A stretch of 64,000 nucleotides of DNA from Sedimenticola hydrogenitrophicus (lineage in GTDB: Bacteria > Pseudomonadota > Gammaproteobacteria > Chromatiales > Chromatiaceae), in NCBI RefSeq assembly GCF_025175675.1, contig NZ_JANIOA010000004.1, positions 62,001 to 126,000 on the forward strand, read 5' to 3'. The notes beneath the pieces were generated by a model, which did not search any database, had not been told where the DNA came from, and saw nothing but the letters and a program-made list of their open reading frames with translations. How positions within the stretch are numbered: position 1 is the first letter of the stretch; each line of letters starts with the position of its first letter. Positions 19,001 to 27,227 of this stretch are shown here, piece by piece. A program made the translations under genes and the position numbers.

Positions 19001-19676
19001 GGAAATAGACATCGGGGTTCTGCGAGCTGCCGCGCAGCACCGGATGCTCCGGGTTGAGGGCGCGGGCGCGGTGCGCCTGCACCAGCTCGTCGCTGATCAG
19101 GGCGCGGACCACCTCGGTGCCGATGGTCTCGATCTTGGCCACCTCGTGAGAGGTGCGGAAACCGTCGAAGAAATGGATGATCGGTACCCGGGCCTCCAGG
19201 GTCGCCGCCTGGGCGATCAGCGCCAGATCGTGGACCTCCTGGACCGAGTTGGCGCACAGCATGGCGAAGCCGGTACCGCGCGTCGCCATTACATCGGCGT
19301 GGTCGCAAAAGATGGAGAGCGCCTGGGCCGCCAGGGAACGCGACGCCACGTGCAGCACCATGGGGGTCAGTTCCGCGGCGATCTTGTACAGGTTGGGTAT
19401 CATCAGCAGCAGGCCCTGGGAGGCGGTGAAGCTGGTGCACAGCGCTCCGGCCTGCAGGGCACCATGCAGCGCGCCGGCGGCGCCGCCCTCGCTCTGCATC
19501 TCGATAATACCAGGCACCGTGCCCCACAGGTTGCGGCGTCCCTGCGCCGACCACGCGTCGGCGTGCTCGCCCATGGGCGAGGCGGGGGTGATGGGGTAGA
19601 TGGCGATGACTTCGTTGGTCAGGTGGGCGATGGTGGCGGCGGCTTCATTGCCGTCGATGGTGGCCAGGTGCTGCAT
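16077..19676 (-). CDS. nifJ: Pyruvate:ferredoxin (flavodoxin) oxidoreductase
   Basis: This 1199-residue single-chain enzyme decarboxylates pyruvate to acetyl-CoA and CO2 and reduces ferredoxin or flavodoxin; it can run in reverse. The order is: pyruvate-binding domain I (YPITPASPMGEHADAWS near the start), domain II, gamma-type domain (from about 415), a two-cluster ferredoxin domain (CIACGKCPFVC near 695 and CTGCGLCVDIC near 753), then the TPP domain with SACPGCGE near 824 and VGGDGWAYDIGFGGLDHV. The length is normal. It is expected to act in the cytoplasm under low oxygen. It is the first gene of a two-gene unit. Confidence 0.96.
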   Translation of the reverse strand: MQHLATIDGNEAAATIAHLTNEVIAIYPITPASPMGEHADAWSAQGRRNLWGTVPGIIEMQSEGGAAGALHGALQAGALCTSFTASQGLLLMIPNLYKIAAELTPMVLHVASRSLAAQALSIFCDHADVMATRGTGFAMLCANSVQEVHDLALIAQAATLEARVPIIHFFDGFRTSHEVAKIETIGTEVVRALISDELVQAHRARALNPEHPVLRGSSQNPDVYFQGRESVNSWYRKMPAIVQGVMDRFAALSGRQYRLFDYVGAADAERVLVLMGSGAETAHETVDHLLARGEKVGLLKVRLYRPFDAAALLATLPATVRRIAVLDRTKEPGADGEPLYKDVLGAVAYAFAAGESPLGQLPLVIGGRYGLSSKEFTPGMVKAVFDELDRERPKNGFTIGIHDDVTHTSLDWDAGFRSDAAGEVNCALFYGLGSDGTVSANKNSIRIIGEATDLQAQGYFEYDSRKAGAVTISHLRFGKQPIRSSYLIGDDQARFIGCHQTIFLERYDLLDKAVAGAVFLLNTTAVPETACDTLPRRMQQQIIDKQLRFFVIDAYRVAQESGMQRRINTIMQTCHFAISGLLPRDQAIQAIKDAVEKSYGGKGDRIVELNFRAIDAALANLHQVSVPERATSTFERPPAVAANAPPFVREVTARLIAGQGDRLPVSAMPADGTWPTATTRWEKRNIALEIPVWDENLCIACGKCPFVCPHTAIRSKLFDPARVSDLPPTFRHMPVKGKEFPEGAHIVYQVAAEDCTGCGLCVDICPAKDKENPGRRALNMAPQPPLREQERVNFEYFLALPEFDRREVRNTVMKSAMLLQPLFEFSSACPGCGETPYLRLASQLFGDRMLVANATGCSSIYGGNLPTTPWARDTQGRGPAWNNSLFEDNAEFGLGMRIAVDKQREQAIELLDRLASHIDAALMRGLLDAGQGDEAGIHEQRERVARLREALQPLDLPEARQMESLTDSLVKRSVWIVGGDGWAYDIGFGGLDHVLSCGRDVNILVLDTEVYSNTGGQTSKATPRGAVAKFSAGGKPTAKKDLAMIAMAYGDVYVAQVAYGAKDVQTLKAFMEAESWPGVSLIIAYSPCTAWGTDMANNHAMQDRAVRSGHWPLFRYDPRRAASQENPLQLDSREPSIAYRDFVSQETRFSMLWRSDPEAAERYLGAAQQHALDNYLHYRQLADLSYATPGAEKPGQAKE

Positions 19677-19805
19677 GTGTTTCTCCCGTTACTGAGCGGG
19701 GCGTTGTCTCCGTCCCTGAGTGCAAGCATAGCCCAGACCCGGGTGGTCATCAGTGACCGATGCCCCGGTCTTTTCGCTGTTAGACAAACACCCATTCACG
19801 CCCTG

Positions 19806-19834
19806 TTCATTCGCACATAAAATGCTATTATAAT
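19806..19834 (+). promoter_or_regulatory. Probable sigma-70 promoter of the Xre/RES pair
   Basis: A perfect TATAAT (19829-19834) lies 17 bp after TTCATT (19806-19811). Transcription would begin near 19841, which supports the ATG at 19860 rather than the ATG at 19833 as the antitoxin start. Confidence 0.5.
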
Positions 19835-19859
19835 GACAAATGCACATTCGGAGACGGAT

Positions 19860-20222
19860 ATGGCCCACAGCAGGCGACAAGACGCTTTAAACGAGTCCGC
19901 CGTACTCGGCGAGGCCGTAATCAACGCCGGCAGGAAGCTCGGCTTCAGTGGTGACGAAGTCGGCAACATCATCGGCCGGAGCCGCACCACGATCAACCGC
20001 AACGGGGTTGATCCACACTCAAAGAGCGGCGAAATCGCCCTCATGGTGGTGCGGGTGTATCGCTCGCTCTATGCCTTGATCGGCCGTGACGAAACGCACC
20101 TGCGGGAGTGGATGCGCTCCCCCATTCGCTCATTGCAGGCCGTTCCGGCCGACATGATGCACCGTATCGACGGGCTGGTGACGCTAACCCGCTATCTGGA
20201 CGCGATGCGGGGTCGTGTTTGA
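19860..20222 (+). CDS. Antitoxin of the Xre/MbcA/ParS type
   Basis: The 120-residue protein has an Xre-like helix-turn-helix (LGFSGDEVGNIIGRSRTTINR) and a C-terminal toxin-binding region of the MbcA/ParS/Xre kind (ALIGRDETHLREWMRSP, then DGLVTLTRYLDAMRG). It should bind and neutralise the RES protein encoded immediately downstream and repress its own promoter. The start at 19860 follows a CGGAGACG ribosome-binding site. The ATG at 19833 overlaps the probable -10 box. Its stop TGA overlaps the TTG start of the toxin. Confidence 0.85.
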   Translation: MAHSRRQDALNESAVLGEAVINAGRKLGFSGDEVGNIIGRSRTTINRNGVDPHSKSGEIALMVVRVYRSLYALIGRDETHLREWMRSPIRSLQAVPADMMHRIDGLVTLTRYLDAMRGRV

Positions 20223-20965
20223 GCGAGATCTGGTCGGATGTCGGTCGGGAGTGTGTGCGGCCCATTGCCGGACGTGGCTATCGGATCGTAGAAACACAAG
20301 AACAGGCCGCCACCACGGAGATCGTCTCATCGCTGGATGCCCAGGATCTGCTTGAGAGCCTGCTGGATGACTCCAAGCCGCGAAAGCGTCCCGGAAGCGG
20401 GGCCCTACACTACCTGCTGCAGTCGCCCTTCCGCTATCCCCCGCTCGAGTGGGGAAGCCGTTTTGGCTTAACCCGGGAGCCCGGCTACCTCTACGGCGCG
20501 CTTGCCATCCAGACCGCGATGGAGGAATTTGCTTTCTATCGGCACTTCCTGTTTCAGGACGCCGTCGATCTGGCGCCTGGGCGTGTCTGGATGACGCAGC
20601 ACACCCAGTTTGGCTTCGACTACCGCACTGATTGCGGCATCCAGCTTCAGTCGCAGCCGTTCGCGCTGCATAGCGAAATCTTGCGGCACCCGGAAGACTA
20701 CTCGACAACCCAGGCACTGGGGATGGCCATGCGCGCGGACGGTGTGCTGGCGTTTGAATACATCTCCGCGAGGGACCCGGATCAGGGGCTCAATGTCGCA
20801 CTTTCATCTCCCGAGGCGCTGGCCAACCCCTTGGTCCACCAAGTGGAGCAGGGCATCTGCTCGGTCGATGCCCATAGGGTCACCTATAGGGCGATGGGTC
20901 TCCGCCACCACTTCCCACTCGAAAGATACCTGATCGCCGGGAAGCTTCCCCGGCCTGCAGGCTGA
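20219..20965 (+). CDS. RES-domain toxin (predicted NAD+-degrading)
   Basis: RES toxins such as MbcT degrade NAD+ and stop growth. The 248-residue product shows YRIVETQ near residue 20, then SRFGLTREPGYLYGALAIQTAMEE and later HQVEQGICSVDAHRVTY, a RES-like pattern. At 248 residues it is longer than the compact 150-190-residue members. It is preceded by the partner antitoxin, and a TTG start (TTGA overlap with the antitoxin stop) gives tight translational coupling. I infer this start because no ATG or GTG in this frame gives a plausible N-terminus nearby. The family call rests on pattern and context. Confidence 0.75.
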   Translation: MSEIWSDVGRECVRPIAGRGYRIVETQEQAATTEIVSSLDAQDLLESLLDDSKPRKRPGSGALHYLLQSPFRYPPLEWGSRFGLTREPGYLYGALAIQTAMEEFAFYRHFLFQDAVDLAPGRVWMTQHTQFGFDYRTDCGIQLQSQPFALHSEILRHPEDYSTTQALGMAMRADGVLAFEYISARDPDQGLNVALSSPEALANPLVHQVEQGICSVDAHRVTYRAMGLRHHFPLERYLIAGKLPRPAG

Positions 20966-21070
20966 GGTATCGGTGCCTCAGCGTGGCCAAGGCGAAAATA
21001 CCGATTGGCACTATTAACTGTCTTCCAATTTAAAATTGCCGGGTAAAGCTGTTTCAGTTTTGGGTGGGTT

Positions 21071-21212
21071 AGTTTCGTAGGGTGGATAAGCCGGTAGGCG
21101 CATGCCATCCTCAGGTCCGTAAACGGTACATCCATGTACCACTCCTCACCGCGGCAATGGTGGATGCGCTGTCGCTTATCCACCCTACAAAAGTACTTTA
21201 TCAAATTGAAGG
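21071..21212 (+). repeat. Dispersed palindromic repeat, copy A
   Basis: The element runs from AGTTTCGTAGGGTGGATAAG to CTTATCCACCCTAC plus the flank TTTATCAAATTGAAG, and contains the palindrome GGTACATCCATGTACC. A second copy at 45771-45912 shares both outer flanks in the same orientation while its core is inverted. The 20966-21322 gap contains no gene. Confidence 0.65.
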
Positions 21213-21322
21213 ACTACCAGGGTGCAACCAACATTGCCGGGTGATAGGGCTTTTTTCCCTTGCCAGCATACGTCCCCGGGACGCCCTGCATATCCAGCAG
21301 TTGATCCTTAAACCGTAGGCGT

Positions 21323-24300
21323 TTAGATCTGACGTGCGTTCCGTGGCCGGTGTGTTGTCAAGAGGGTTTGTGCATCCGTTAACATCGCCTCCAGCATCGA
21401 TTGCGGCAGCTCCGGCGCTTGGGCCAAGGCCAGGGCCCGTATCAGGATCGCGGCCTGCCCCTCTTCCAGCAACCCCCTGGGAAGTGCTTCACCGTAGAGC
21501 CACACCGCGGCCTGCTGGGCCGTGGGCGCGCTGGTCTCGCCGGCCAGGTCCGCGGTGGCGGCCAGCATGGCGGACAGCAGCAGTTCCACCGCGGGGCCTC
21601 GGCTCCCCTGTTCCAGCAACAGGCGTGCGGCCTCCAGGCGCTCCTCGGCCTGGCGGCGCAGCAGGGAGGGGCCTTGCGGCTGCGGCTGGGCGGCGGCGTC
21701 ATAGTGCACCTGGCCCACGGCGAAGGGGAAGGCGTCGCCCAGGCGTTGCAGGCCGGTCAGGGTGAGGGGGTCCACCAGGGCTACGGGGATGTGTTGCGAC
21801 AGTGTCTCGGCGAGACGTGAGGCCGCTTCGTCCACCCGGTCGATCACCACCAGCAGGCGTCCGCCGATGCCGAGGATGCGTTCGATGCGTGGGCCCAGTT
21901 CCCGTTGCAGGGCCTCGATGCAGTGGGCCAGTAACGGGGGCTCTTCCGACGCTTCCCCGTTTCCGTGCGCCGCGGGTACGGGGGTTGTCGGTCCCTCTGT
22001 TTCGGGCACGGGTGCTTCAGAATCCTGGCTGTCGGCCTGCGGGGGCTGCCCCGCCAGCTCTTCCGCCAGTGCTTCCAACAGGCGCTTGGAGACGCCTACC
22101 GTGTCCGCGGTTGCCTCCGGGTCCACCACGTTGTCAAACAGGTCGCGCTTTCCGGCCACCAGCCGCATCACCCGCTCCTCGTAGGAGTCGGGAGCCACCA
22201 TCAGGATCACCTGGACCTTTCCCTTTTGTCCCAGGCGGTGCACCCGGGCGATGCGCTGGTCCAGTATCGCCGGGTTCCAGGGCACATCCAGGTTGACCAG
22301 CACCGAGGCGCTCTGCAGGTTCAAGCCGGAGCCGCCGGCATCGGTGGAGATGAACACCTGCACCGCGTCGTCATCGCGGAAACGGTCCGTCAGATCGCCC
22401 CGCTTGGCGGTCGGCACGCCGCCGTGCAGGCGCACGCAGCCCAGGCCGAGCCCGCGCAGCCGCTCCTCCACCATGGCGGTCATGCGCTCCCACTGGGAGA
22501 ACACCACCGCCTTGAGACCGCCTTGCAGGCAGAGCTCGTCCAGCAGCTGGGCCAGTTCGTCGATCTTGGGCGAACCCTCGGTCACCTTGTCCACCAGGCC
22601 GGCGGCGTTGCAGGCCATGCGCGCGGCCTGCATGGCGGCCATCATGCGGTTCTGCTCGCTGGGGGTCAGGGGACGGCGTTGGGCGATCATGGCCAGGCGT
22701 CCGGCGTTGGCTGCCGCGTCGTCGTGCAGCGCCCACTGTGTGGGCGTCATCTCCACGTCCAGGCGCTGTTCGATGCGCGCCGGCAGTTGATCGGCGACCA
22801 GGCGCCGATCGCGGCGCAACATGGCCGGGGCCAGGCGGCGGCGCAGCTCGCTGAGGTTGCGGTAGCCCAGCACCTTGCCGCGCTCGTCGGTGACGTGGAA
22901 GTCGGCCAGGTAGCGCCACAGCGGGCCGAGCAGGCGCTGATCCACCACCTGCATCAGGCTGTAGAGGTCCTCCAGCCGGTTCTCCAGCGGGGTGCCTGTC
23001 AGCACGAAGGCGTAGCGGGACGGGATGCGCTTGACCGCGGTGGCGATCTTGGTGCGCCAGTTCTTGATCCGTTGCGCCTCGTCGAGGATCAGCAGGTCCG
23101 GGCAGAGGATCTCGTTGATTTCCGACAGGTCGCGCAGCGCCAGCTCGTAGTTCAGCACGGTGAAGCACTCCAGCTTGCGGTACTGGGCCCGGCGCTGGGC
23201 CGCCGGGCCCTGCACGATTTGCACCGGCAGGCTGGTGAAGCGCTCGATCTCCCGCGCCCACTGGTGCTTGAGGGAGGCGGGGCAGATCACCAGGGTGCGT
23301 GCCACCCCCTCGTGGCGGTACAGCCAGCTGGCGGCGGCGATGGCTTGCAGGGTCTTGCCCAGGCCCATGTCATCCGCCAGCAGGGTGCGACCGTTGGCGG
23401 CCAGGAAGGCCACCCCCTCCATCTGGTAGGGGTAGAGGGTGGCCCTGATCCCCGGCAGACGGCCGCCGGTCTCGGCGATGCGCTCGCGGATTTCCGCCGC
23501 CCGCACCCGACGGGCCGCCTGCTCGGCCAGGCGTTGGGCATGCGCCTGGGCGTCGTCGCCGAGATCAATGTCGGCGCGCCCCGCCAGTGCTTCGCTCAGG
23601 CGGAAGAAGTCCTCCGGCAGACGGCCGCTGAACAGGCCCTCGGCGTCGAACCAGGCGGCCAGCAGTACCTGCAGCTTCTTACCCTTGACCGCGCCGTGGA
23701 ACAGGCGGATGCGCGGTGCCTCGGGGGTATTCCAGTCCAGGTAGATATAGGGGTGGGGTGCCGACTGGTCGGCCAGCCGTCGGTAGTCCCTGCGCTTGCT
23801 GATGCGGTGCAGGGCCGCCTCGATGTGTTTACAGGTGCCGAGCTGGTTGACCGCGAAGTCGGGGCAGGTGCAGTAGTTGGTCGGCTCGTGCAGTGAGCGG
23901 ATATGCACCTGGTAGCTGCGGCCGAAGCGCGGGTCCGCGTCCACGGAACGGGCGCGCCAGGTACCGAACCAGGGCTCGCCCCCCAGGTGCTTCACCCGCA
24001 CCTCGGAACGGCCCGCCTTGCGCCGCTCCGCCAGTGCGCCTTCGCGGGCGCTGAGCAGCGCCAGGTCGGTGCCAGCGGTGTTGGCGGCATGGGCGCACAA
24101 CAGGGCCACCGCGTGGGCGCAGGGCGCATCCCCGTCCGGCTTGCACAGGCACTCCACCCGCAGGTTGCCGCTGTCTTCATAGCTCAAGCCGACGGCGATG
24201 GGTTCGTCGCTCTCAGGGTCTTCCACCTGCCCCCACAGGGCGTTGCTGTCCGTGGCCAGATCGGTCACGCGGTTCTCCTTGAACCAGCGCAGTCCCCGTT

Positions 24301-24376
24301 CCACCAACGGTGCGCCGGTCAGGGCATGGAGTTGTTCGGCATCATAGAGGAAGGGGTCTGGGGCGGTCTCTGGCAT
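21323..24376 (-). CDS. SNF2-family helicase with N-terminal SWIM zinc finger
   Basis: The 1017-residue protein has a SWIM zinc-binding motif (CTCPDFAVNQLGTCKH, residues about 168-183), a SNF2 ATPase core with Walker A DDMGLGKT near 330 and a DEAQ box near 430, and a C-terminal helicase lobe (VFISTDAGGSGLNLQ, then DQRIARVHRLGQ). A long poorly conserved tail extends from about 730 to the end. Such proteins are DNA-dependent ATPases that remodel protein-DNA complexes and do not usually unwind DNA. It is 58 bp downstream of the UvrD-like gene and probably co-transcribed with it. Its physiological role is not established. Confidence 0.92.
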   Translation of the reverse strand: MPETAPDPFLYDAEQLHALTGAPLVERGLRWFKENRVTDLATDSNALWGQVEDPESDEPIAVGLSYEDSGNLRVECLCKPDGDAPCAHAVALLCAHAANTAGTDLALLSAREGALAERRKAGRSEVRVKHLGGEPWFGTWRARSVDADPRFGRSYQVHIRSLHEPTNYCTCPDFAVNQLGTCKHIEAALHRISKRRDYRRLADQSAPHPYIYLDWNTPEAPRIRLFHGAVKGKKLQVLLAAWFDAEGLFSGRLPEDFFRLSEALAGRADIDLGDDAQAHAQRLAEQAARRVRAAEIRERIAETGGRLPGIRATLYPYQMEGVAFLAANGRTLLADDMGLGKTLQAIAAASWLYRHEGVARTLVICPASLKHQWAREIERFTSLPVQIVQGPAAQRRAQYRKLECFTVLNYELALRDLSEINEILCPDLLILDEAQRIKNWRTKIATAVKRIPSRYAFVLTGTPLENRLEDLYSLMQVVDQRLLGPLWRYLADFHVTDERGKVLGYRNLSELRRRLAPAMLRRDRRLVADQLPARIEQRLDVEMTPTQWALHDDAAANAGRLAMIAQRRPLTPSEQNRMMAAMQAARMACNAAGLVDKVTEGSPKIDELAQLLDELCLQGGLKAVVFSQWERMTAMVEERLRGLGLGCVRLHGGVPTAKRGDLTDRFRDDDAVQVFISTDAGGSGLNLQSASVLVNLDVPWNPAILDQRIARVHRLGQKGKVQVILMVAPDSYEERVMRLVAGKRDLFDNVVDPEATADTVGVSKRLLEALAEELAGQPPQADSQDSEAPVPETEGPTTPVPAAHGNGEASEEPPLLAHCIEALQRELGPRIERILGIGGRLLVVIDRVDEAASRLAETLSQHIPVALVDPLTLTGLQRLGDAFPFAVGQVHYDAAAQPQPQGPSLLRRQAEERLEAARLLLEQGSRGPAVELLLSAMLAATADLAGETSAPTAQQAAVWLYGEALPRGLLEEGQAAILIRALALAQAPELPQSMLEAMLTDAQTLLTTHRPRNARQI

Positions 24377-24434
24377 GGCGGCACTTTGGTTGTGTTTGGG
24401 GGATCATATTGAGGGAAACGTGTTGAGGATGATA

Positions 24435-26561
24435 TCAGTTCTTCGCACCCTTGGCGCTCTTGCTGGCGGGGTGTTTCGGTCTCTCTTCGACCCGGAACCC
24501 GGCATCCACGGCCTGCAGATAGCGATTGACCAATGCCGGGGCCTGGGCCACGGTCATTTGCTCCGCTTGTCCGGCCAGAGCGGCGCCTACCCGGTCCGAC
24601 AGGGCTGTGCGGGCCTCGTACAGAAACCGGCTGGCAACGCAGCGATAGGGCGGGGGCACTTGGCTCTCCTGCGTCTGTTCGTATCGATCCAGCTCCGGGT
24701 CTGGCGGGTGCAGCAGGCAGAGCCGTTCCTGGGCCCGGGTGCAGCCCACGTAGAACAGCCGCCGTTCGTCTTCCACCGGGCCGGCCTGGTCCGGGGAGAG
24801 GTAGTAGGGAAAGCGGCCCTCGACCAGGCCGGGCAGGATCACCAGGGGCCACTCCAGCCCCTTGGCCCGGTGGATGGAAGTGATGAGCAGTCGCTCGCCC
24901 TGTCCGTCCCGGTGCCGGGCCTGCAGCTCCGCGATCAGCTCCAGGAAGCTGCCCGCACGCCGACCGCTTTCCCGGGCGAAGCCGAGGAATGATTCGCAGG
25001 TCTGCTGCCGTTCCTGGGCCTGCATCGGTGTGGGGCTGGACCAGCGGAAGAACTCGTACAGTTCCGCCTCCTCGATGACCTGCCGCAGCAGCTCCCCGGC
25101 CGGGGCGCCTTTGCCGCGCTGCTGTAGCTGCCGCCACAGGGCGGCGCGGGCCAATACCCGGTTGCGCTGGTAGCCGCTCATCTCCTCGTTGACCAGGCTA
25201 CGCAGCAGCTGATCCGGGTATTTCGGCTGCTTTACCAGGGCCTGGGCGATGCGCGCCAGCTCCGCCTTCCTGAACCCCAGTTGGGGCACCCTCAGCATGG
25301 TTTCCACCGTCGCCAGGGAGTCATCGCTGTCGAACAGGGTGCCGGCGGCGAGCCGCAGGTGGCCCAGCAGGGAGCGAATCTCGGGGCACTCGAACAGGCT
25401 GTCGTGGCCCTCCAGCCGGTAGGGGATGCCCTGGCGCAGCAGCGCCAGCTCCAGGGGGACGCTCATGCTGTAGAGGCGCACCAGCACCGCGGCCTCGCTC
25501 AGGGAACGCCCGCCGTTGCGCCAATCGTCCAGGATGGCCGGCAACGGATGGGGCTGCGCCGTCTCCGCGCGGCGTTCGATGCGGGTGTCCGGGGTGCCGG
25601 CGGCGGAGAGGCAGAGGTGGTCGTCGCGTCCCCGGTTGTGGGCGATGGCGTGGTCCGCCAGCAGGGAGAGGCGGTGGCCGAAACGGAAGGTCCGGGTCAA
25701 CTGGTAGCGTACGGCCCCGGGAAAGTCCCTGAAGAAGCGCTCCACCATGAACTCCGGCCGCGCCCCGCGCCACTCGTAGACGCACTGGTCCACATCACCC
25801 ACCGCCATCACCTGGGCGCGGCGCCCGGCCACCGCCTTCACCAGTTGCTGTTGCGCCTCGTTGATATCCTGATACTCGTCCAGGATGACATGTTCCATGT
25901 GGTCACCGAGCCAGGCGGCGATCCCCGGGTCCCGGTGCAGGGCAATCACCGGCTCGTGGATCAGGTCGCTGTAGTAGCGCACCCCCTCTTTCTGCCGAAT
26001 CGCCTCGAAGCGTTCGTAGGCGGCTACGAAATACGCCAGCTCCGGATCCAGGCCCATGCGGTCGAACAGCTCTTCAGGCCCCACCACATCCGCCTTCACC
26101 AGGCCGATGAAGCTCGCGAAGGACTCCACCCGCTCCTTGGACAGCAGCTCCTCCCGATCGCGATTGCGGGTGGTCCCAAGTGTCTGCTCCAGAGCAGCCC
26201 GGGAGGCGTCGAAGGCCTGCCAGTCCTGGGTGACAAGTCGATGGCTGGGCAGCAGGCCGCGCCGCTCGCAGGACTGGGTGATGCGCAGCCCCAGGGCGTG
26301 GAAGGTGCGCACGTCGGGCAGGGTCGGGTAGTGGCCGGCGGCGGCCCGCTGCAGACGTTCGGCGAAGTCCCGGCGGGCCGAGGCATTGAACATCAGCGCC
26401 AGGATGCGTCGCGGATCCGCCCCCTGATCCAGCAGATGGAGCACCCGGGCCACCAAGGTCGCGGTCTTGCCGGAACCGGCCACCGCGCTTACCCGCGCAT
26501 GGCCGTCGCCGTGGTGCACCACGGCCAGCTGCTCATCGGTCAAGGGGGGAAGGTGTGCCAT
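24435..26561 (-). CDS. UvrD/Rep-like superfamily 1 DNA helicase
   Basis: The 708-residue protein has all SF1A motifs: Walker A AGSGKT at 28-33, the Walker B region LDEYQDINEAQ near 223, QCVYEWRGA (motif III) and, near the C-terminus, ITSIHRAKGLEWPLVILPGL (motif V) and YVGCTRAQERL (motif VI). It lacks the C-terminal features of RecB or AddA nucleases and is closest in layout to UvrD/PcrA-type 3'-5' helicases. It is the first gene of the pair with the SNF2 protein, which suggests a shared role in DNA repair or processing. Confidence 0.92.
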   Translation of the reverse strand: MAHLPPLTDEQLAVVHHGDGHARVSAVAGSGKTATLVARVLHLLDQGADPRRILALMFNASARRDFAERLQRAAAGHYPTLPDVRTFHALGLRITQSCERRGLLPSHRLVTQDWQAFDASRAALEQTLGTTRNRDREELLSKERVESFASFIGLVKADVVGPEELFDRMGLDPELAYFVAAYERFEAIRQKEGVRYYSDLIHEPVIALHRDPGIAAWLGDHMEHVILDEYQDINEAQQQLVKAVAGRRAQVMAVGDVDQCVYEWRGARPEFMVERFFRDFPGAVRYQLTRTFRFGHRLSLLADHAIAHNRGRDDHLCLSAAGTPDTRIERRAETAQPHPLPAILDDWRNGGRSLSEAAVLVRLYSMSVPLELALLRQGIPYRLEGHDSLFECPEIRSLLGHLRLAAGTLFDSDDSLATVETMLRVPQLGFRKAELARIAQALVKQPKYPDQLLRSLVNEEMSGYQRNRVLARAALWRQLQQRGKGAPAGELLRQVIEEAELYEFFRWSSPTPMQAQERQQTCESFLGFARESGRRAGSFLELIAELQARHRDGQGERLLITSIHRAKGLEWPLVILPGLVEGRFPYYLSPDQAGPVEDERRLFYVGCTRAQERLCLLHPPDPELDRYEQTQESQVPPPYRCVASRFLYEARTALSDRVGAALAGQAEQMTVAQAPALVNRYLQAVDAGFRVEERPKHPASKSAKGAKN

Positions 26562-26774
26562 GGCGCGTTATTGTCTCAGAGCCGTTGCCGATGGCAAAGG
26601 GGAGGGCGGCTGAATTTGAATCTGTGGGGTCTGGTGATCTCTGCGCGGCGGGTTGCGTAGTACTCAAGTTTCGGAGTTCAGTTTTCAGACGCCGGGTGGG
26701 CCACTTGTTTCATTTATTGCGAATTGCGTTTATTTCGATTGGGCTATTCTAAAGGAGACAGAAGGAACGCGACG

Positions 26775-27227
26775 ATGAATACCTCACGAAACATGACATC
26801 ACTGCCGAACACCGAGGACGCCAGCCTGGCTCGCGCCAGCGCACAAGAGTTGAGTTCCCTGCTGGCAAAGATGCCCCAAGCGGATCGGGCACAGGTCAGA
26901 TTGGATGGGCACGATCTCATTCTGCCCCGGCAGGCCCTTGCCCTGCTGCGGGATGTGCTCTCTCAAATGGCACAGGGCAATGCCGTAACCATTGTCCCTA
27001 CCCATGCCGAACTGACCACCCAAGAGGCCGCAAACATCCTGAATGTCTCCCGGCCCTACCTGATCAAGCTGCTTGACGAGGGCAAGATCCCGTACCACAA
27101 GGTCAACAAGCACCGCCGTATCCGCTTTGAGGCGCTGATGGAATACAAATGCCAGCAGGATACCGAGAGTGCTGCCGCGCTGGATGAGTTGGCCAGGCAG
27201 GCGCAAGAGCTGGATATGGGGTACTGA
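26775..27227 (+). CDS. Antitoxin with excisionase-type HTH (partner of PIN toxin)
   Basis: The 150-residue protein carries an excisionase/MerR-like DNA-binding helix-turn-helix at residues about 78-125 (LTTQEAANILNVSRPYLIKLL, then KHRRIRFEALMEY). The N-terminal half is unlike typical VapB and presumably carries other contacts. It precedes a PIN-domain toxin with TGATG overlap, the usual antitoxin-first order. The ATG at 26775 follows GAAGGA with 8-bp spacing. The longer frame from 26724 includes a strong GGAG and is not used. Confidence 0.85.
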   Translation: MNTSRNMTSLPNTEDASLARASAQELSSLLAKMPQADRAQVRLDGHDLILPRQALALLRDVLSQMAQGNAVTIVPTHAELTTQEAANILNVSRPYLIKLLDEGKIPYHKVNKHRRIRFEALMEYKCQQDTESAAALDELARQAQELDMGY

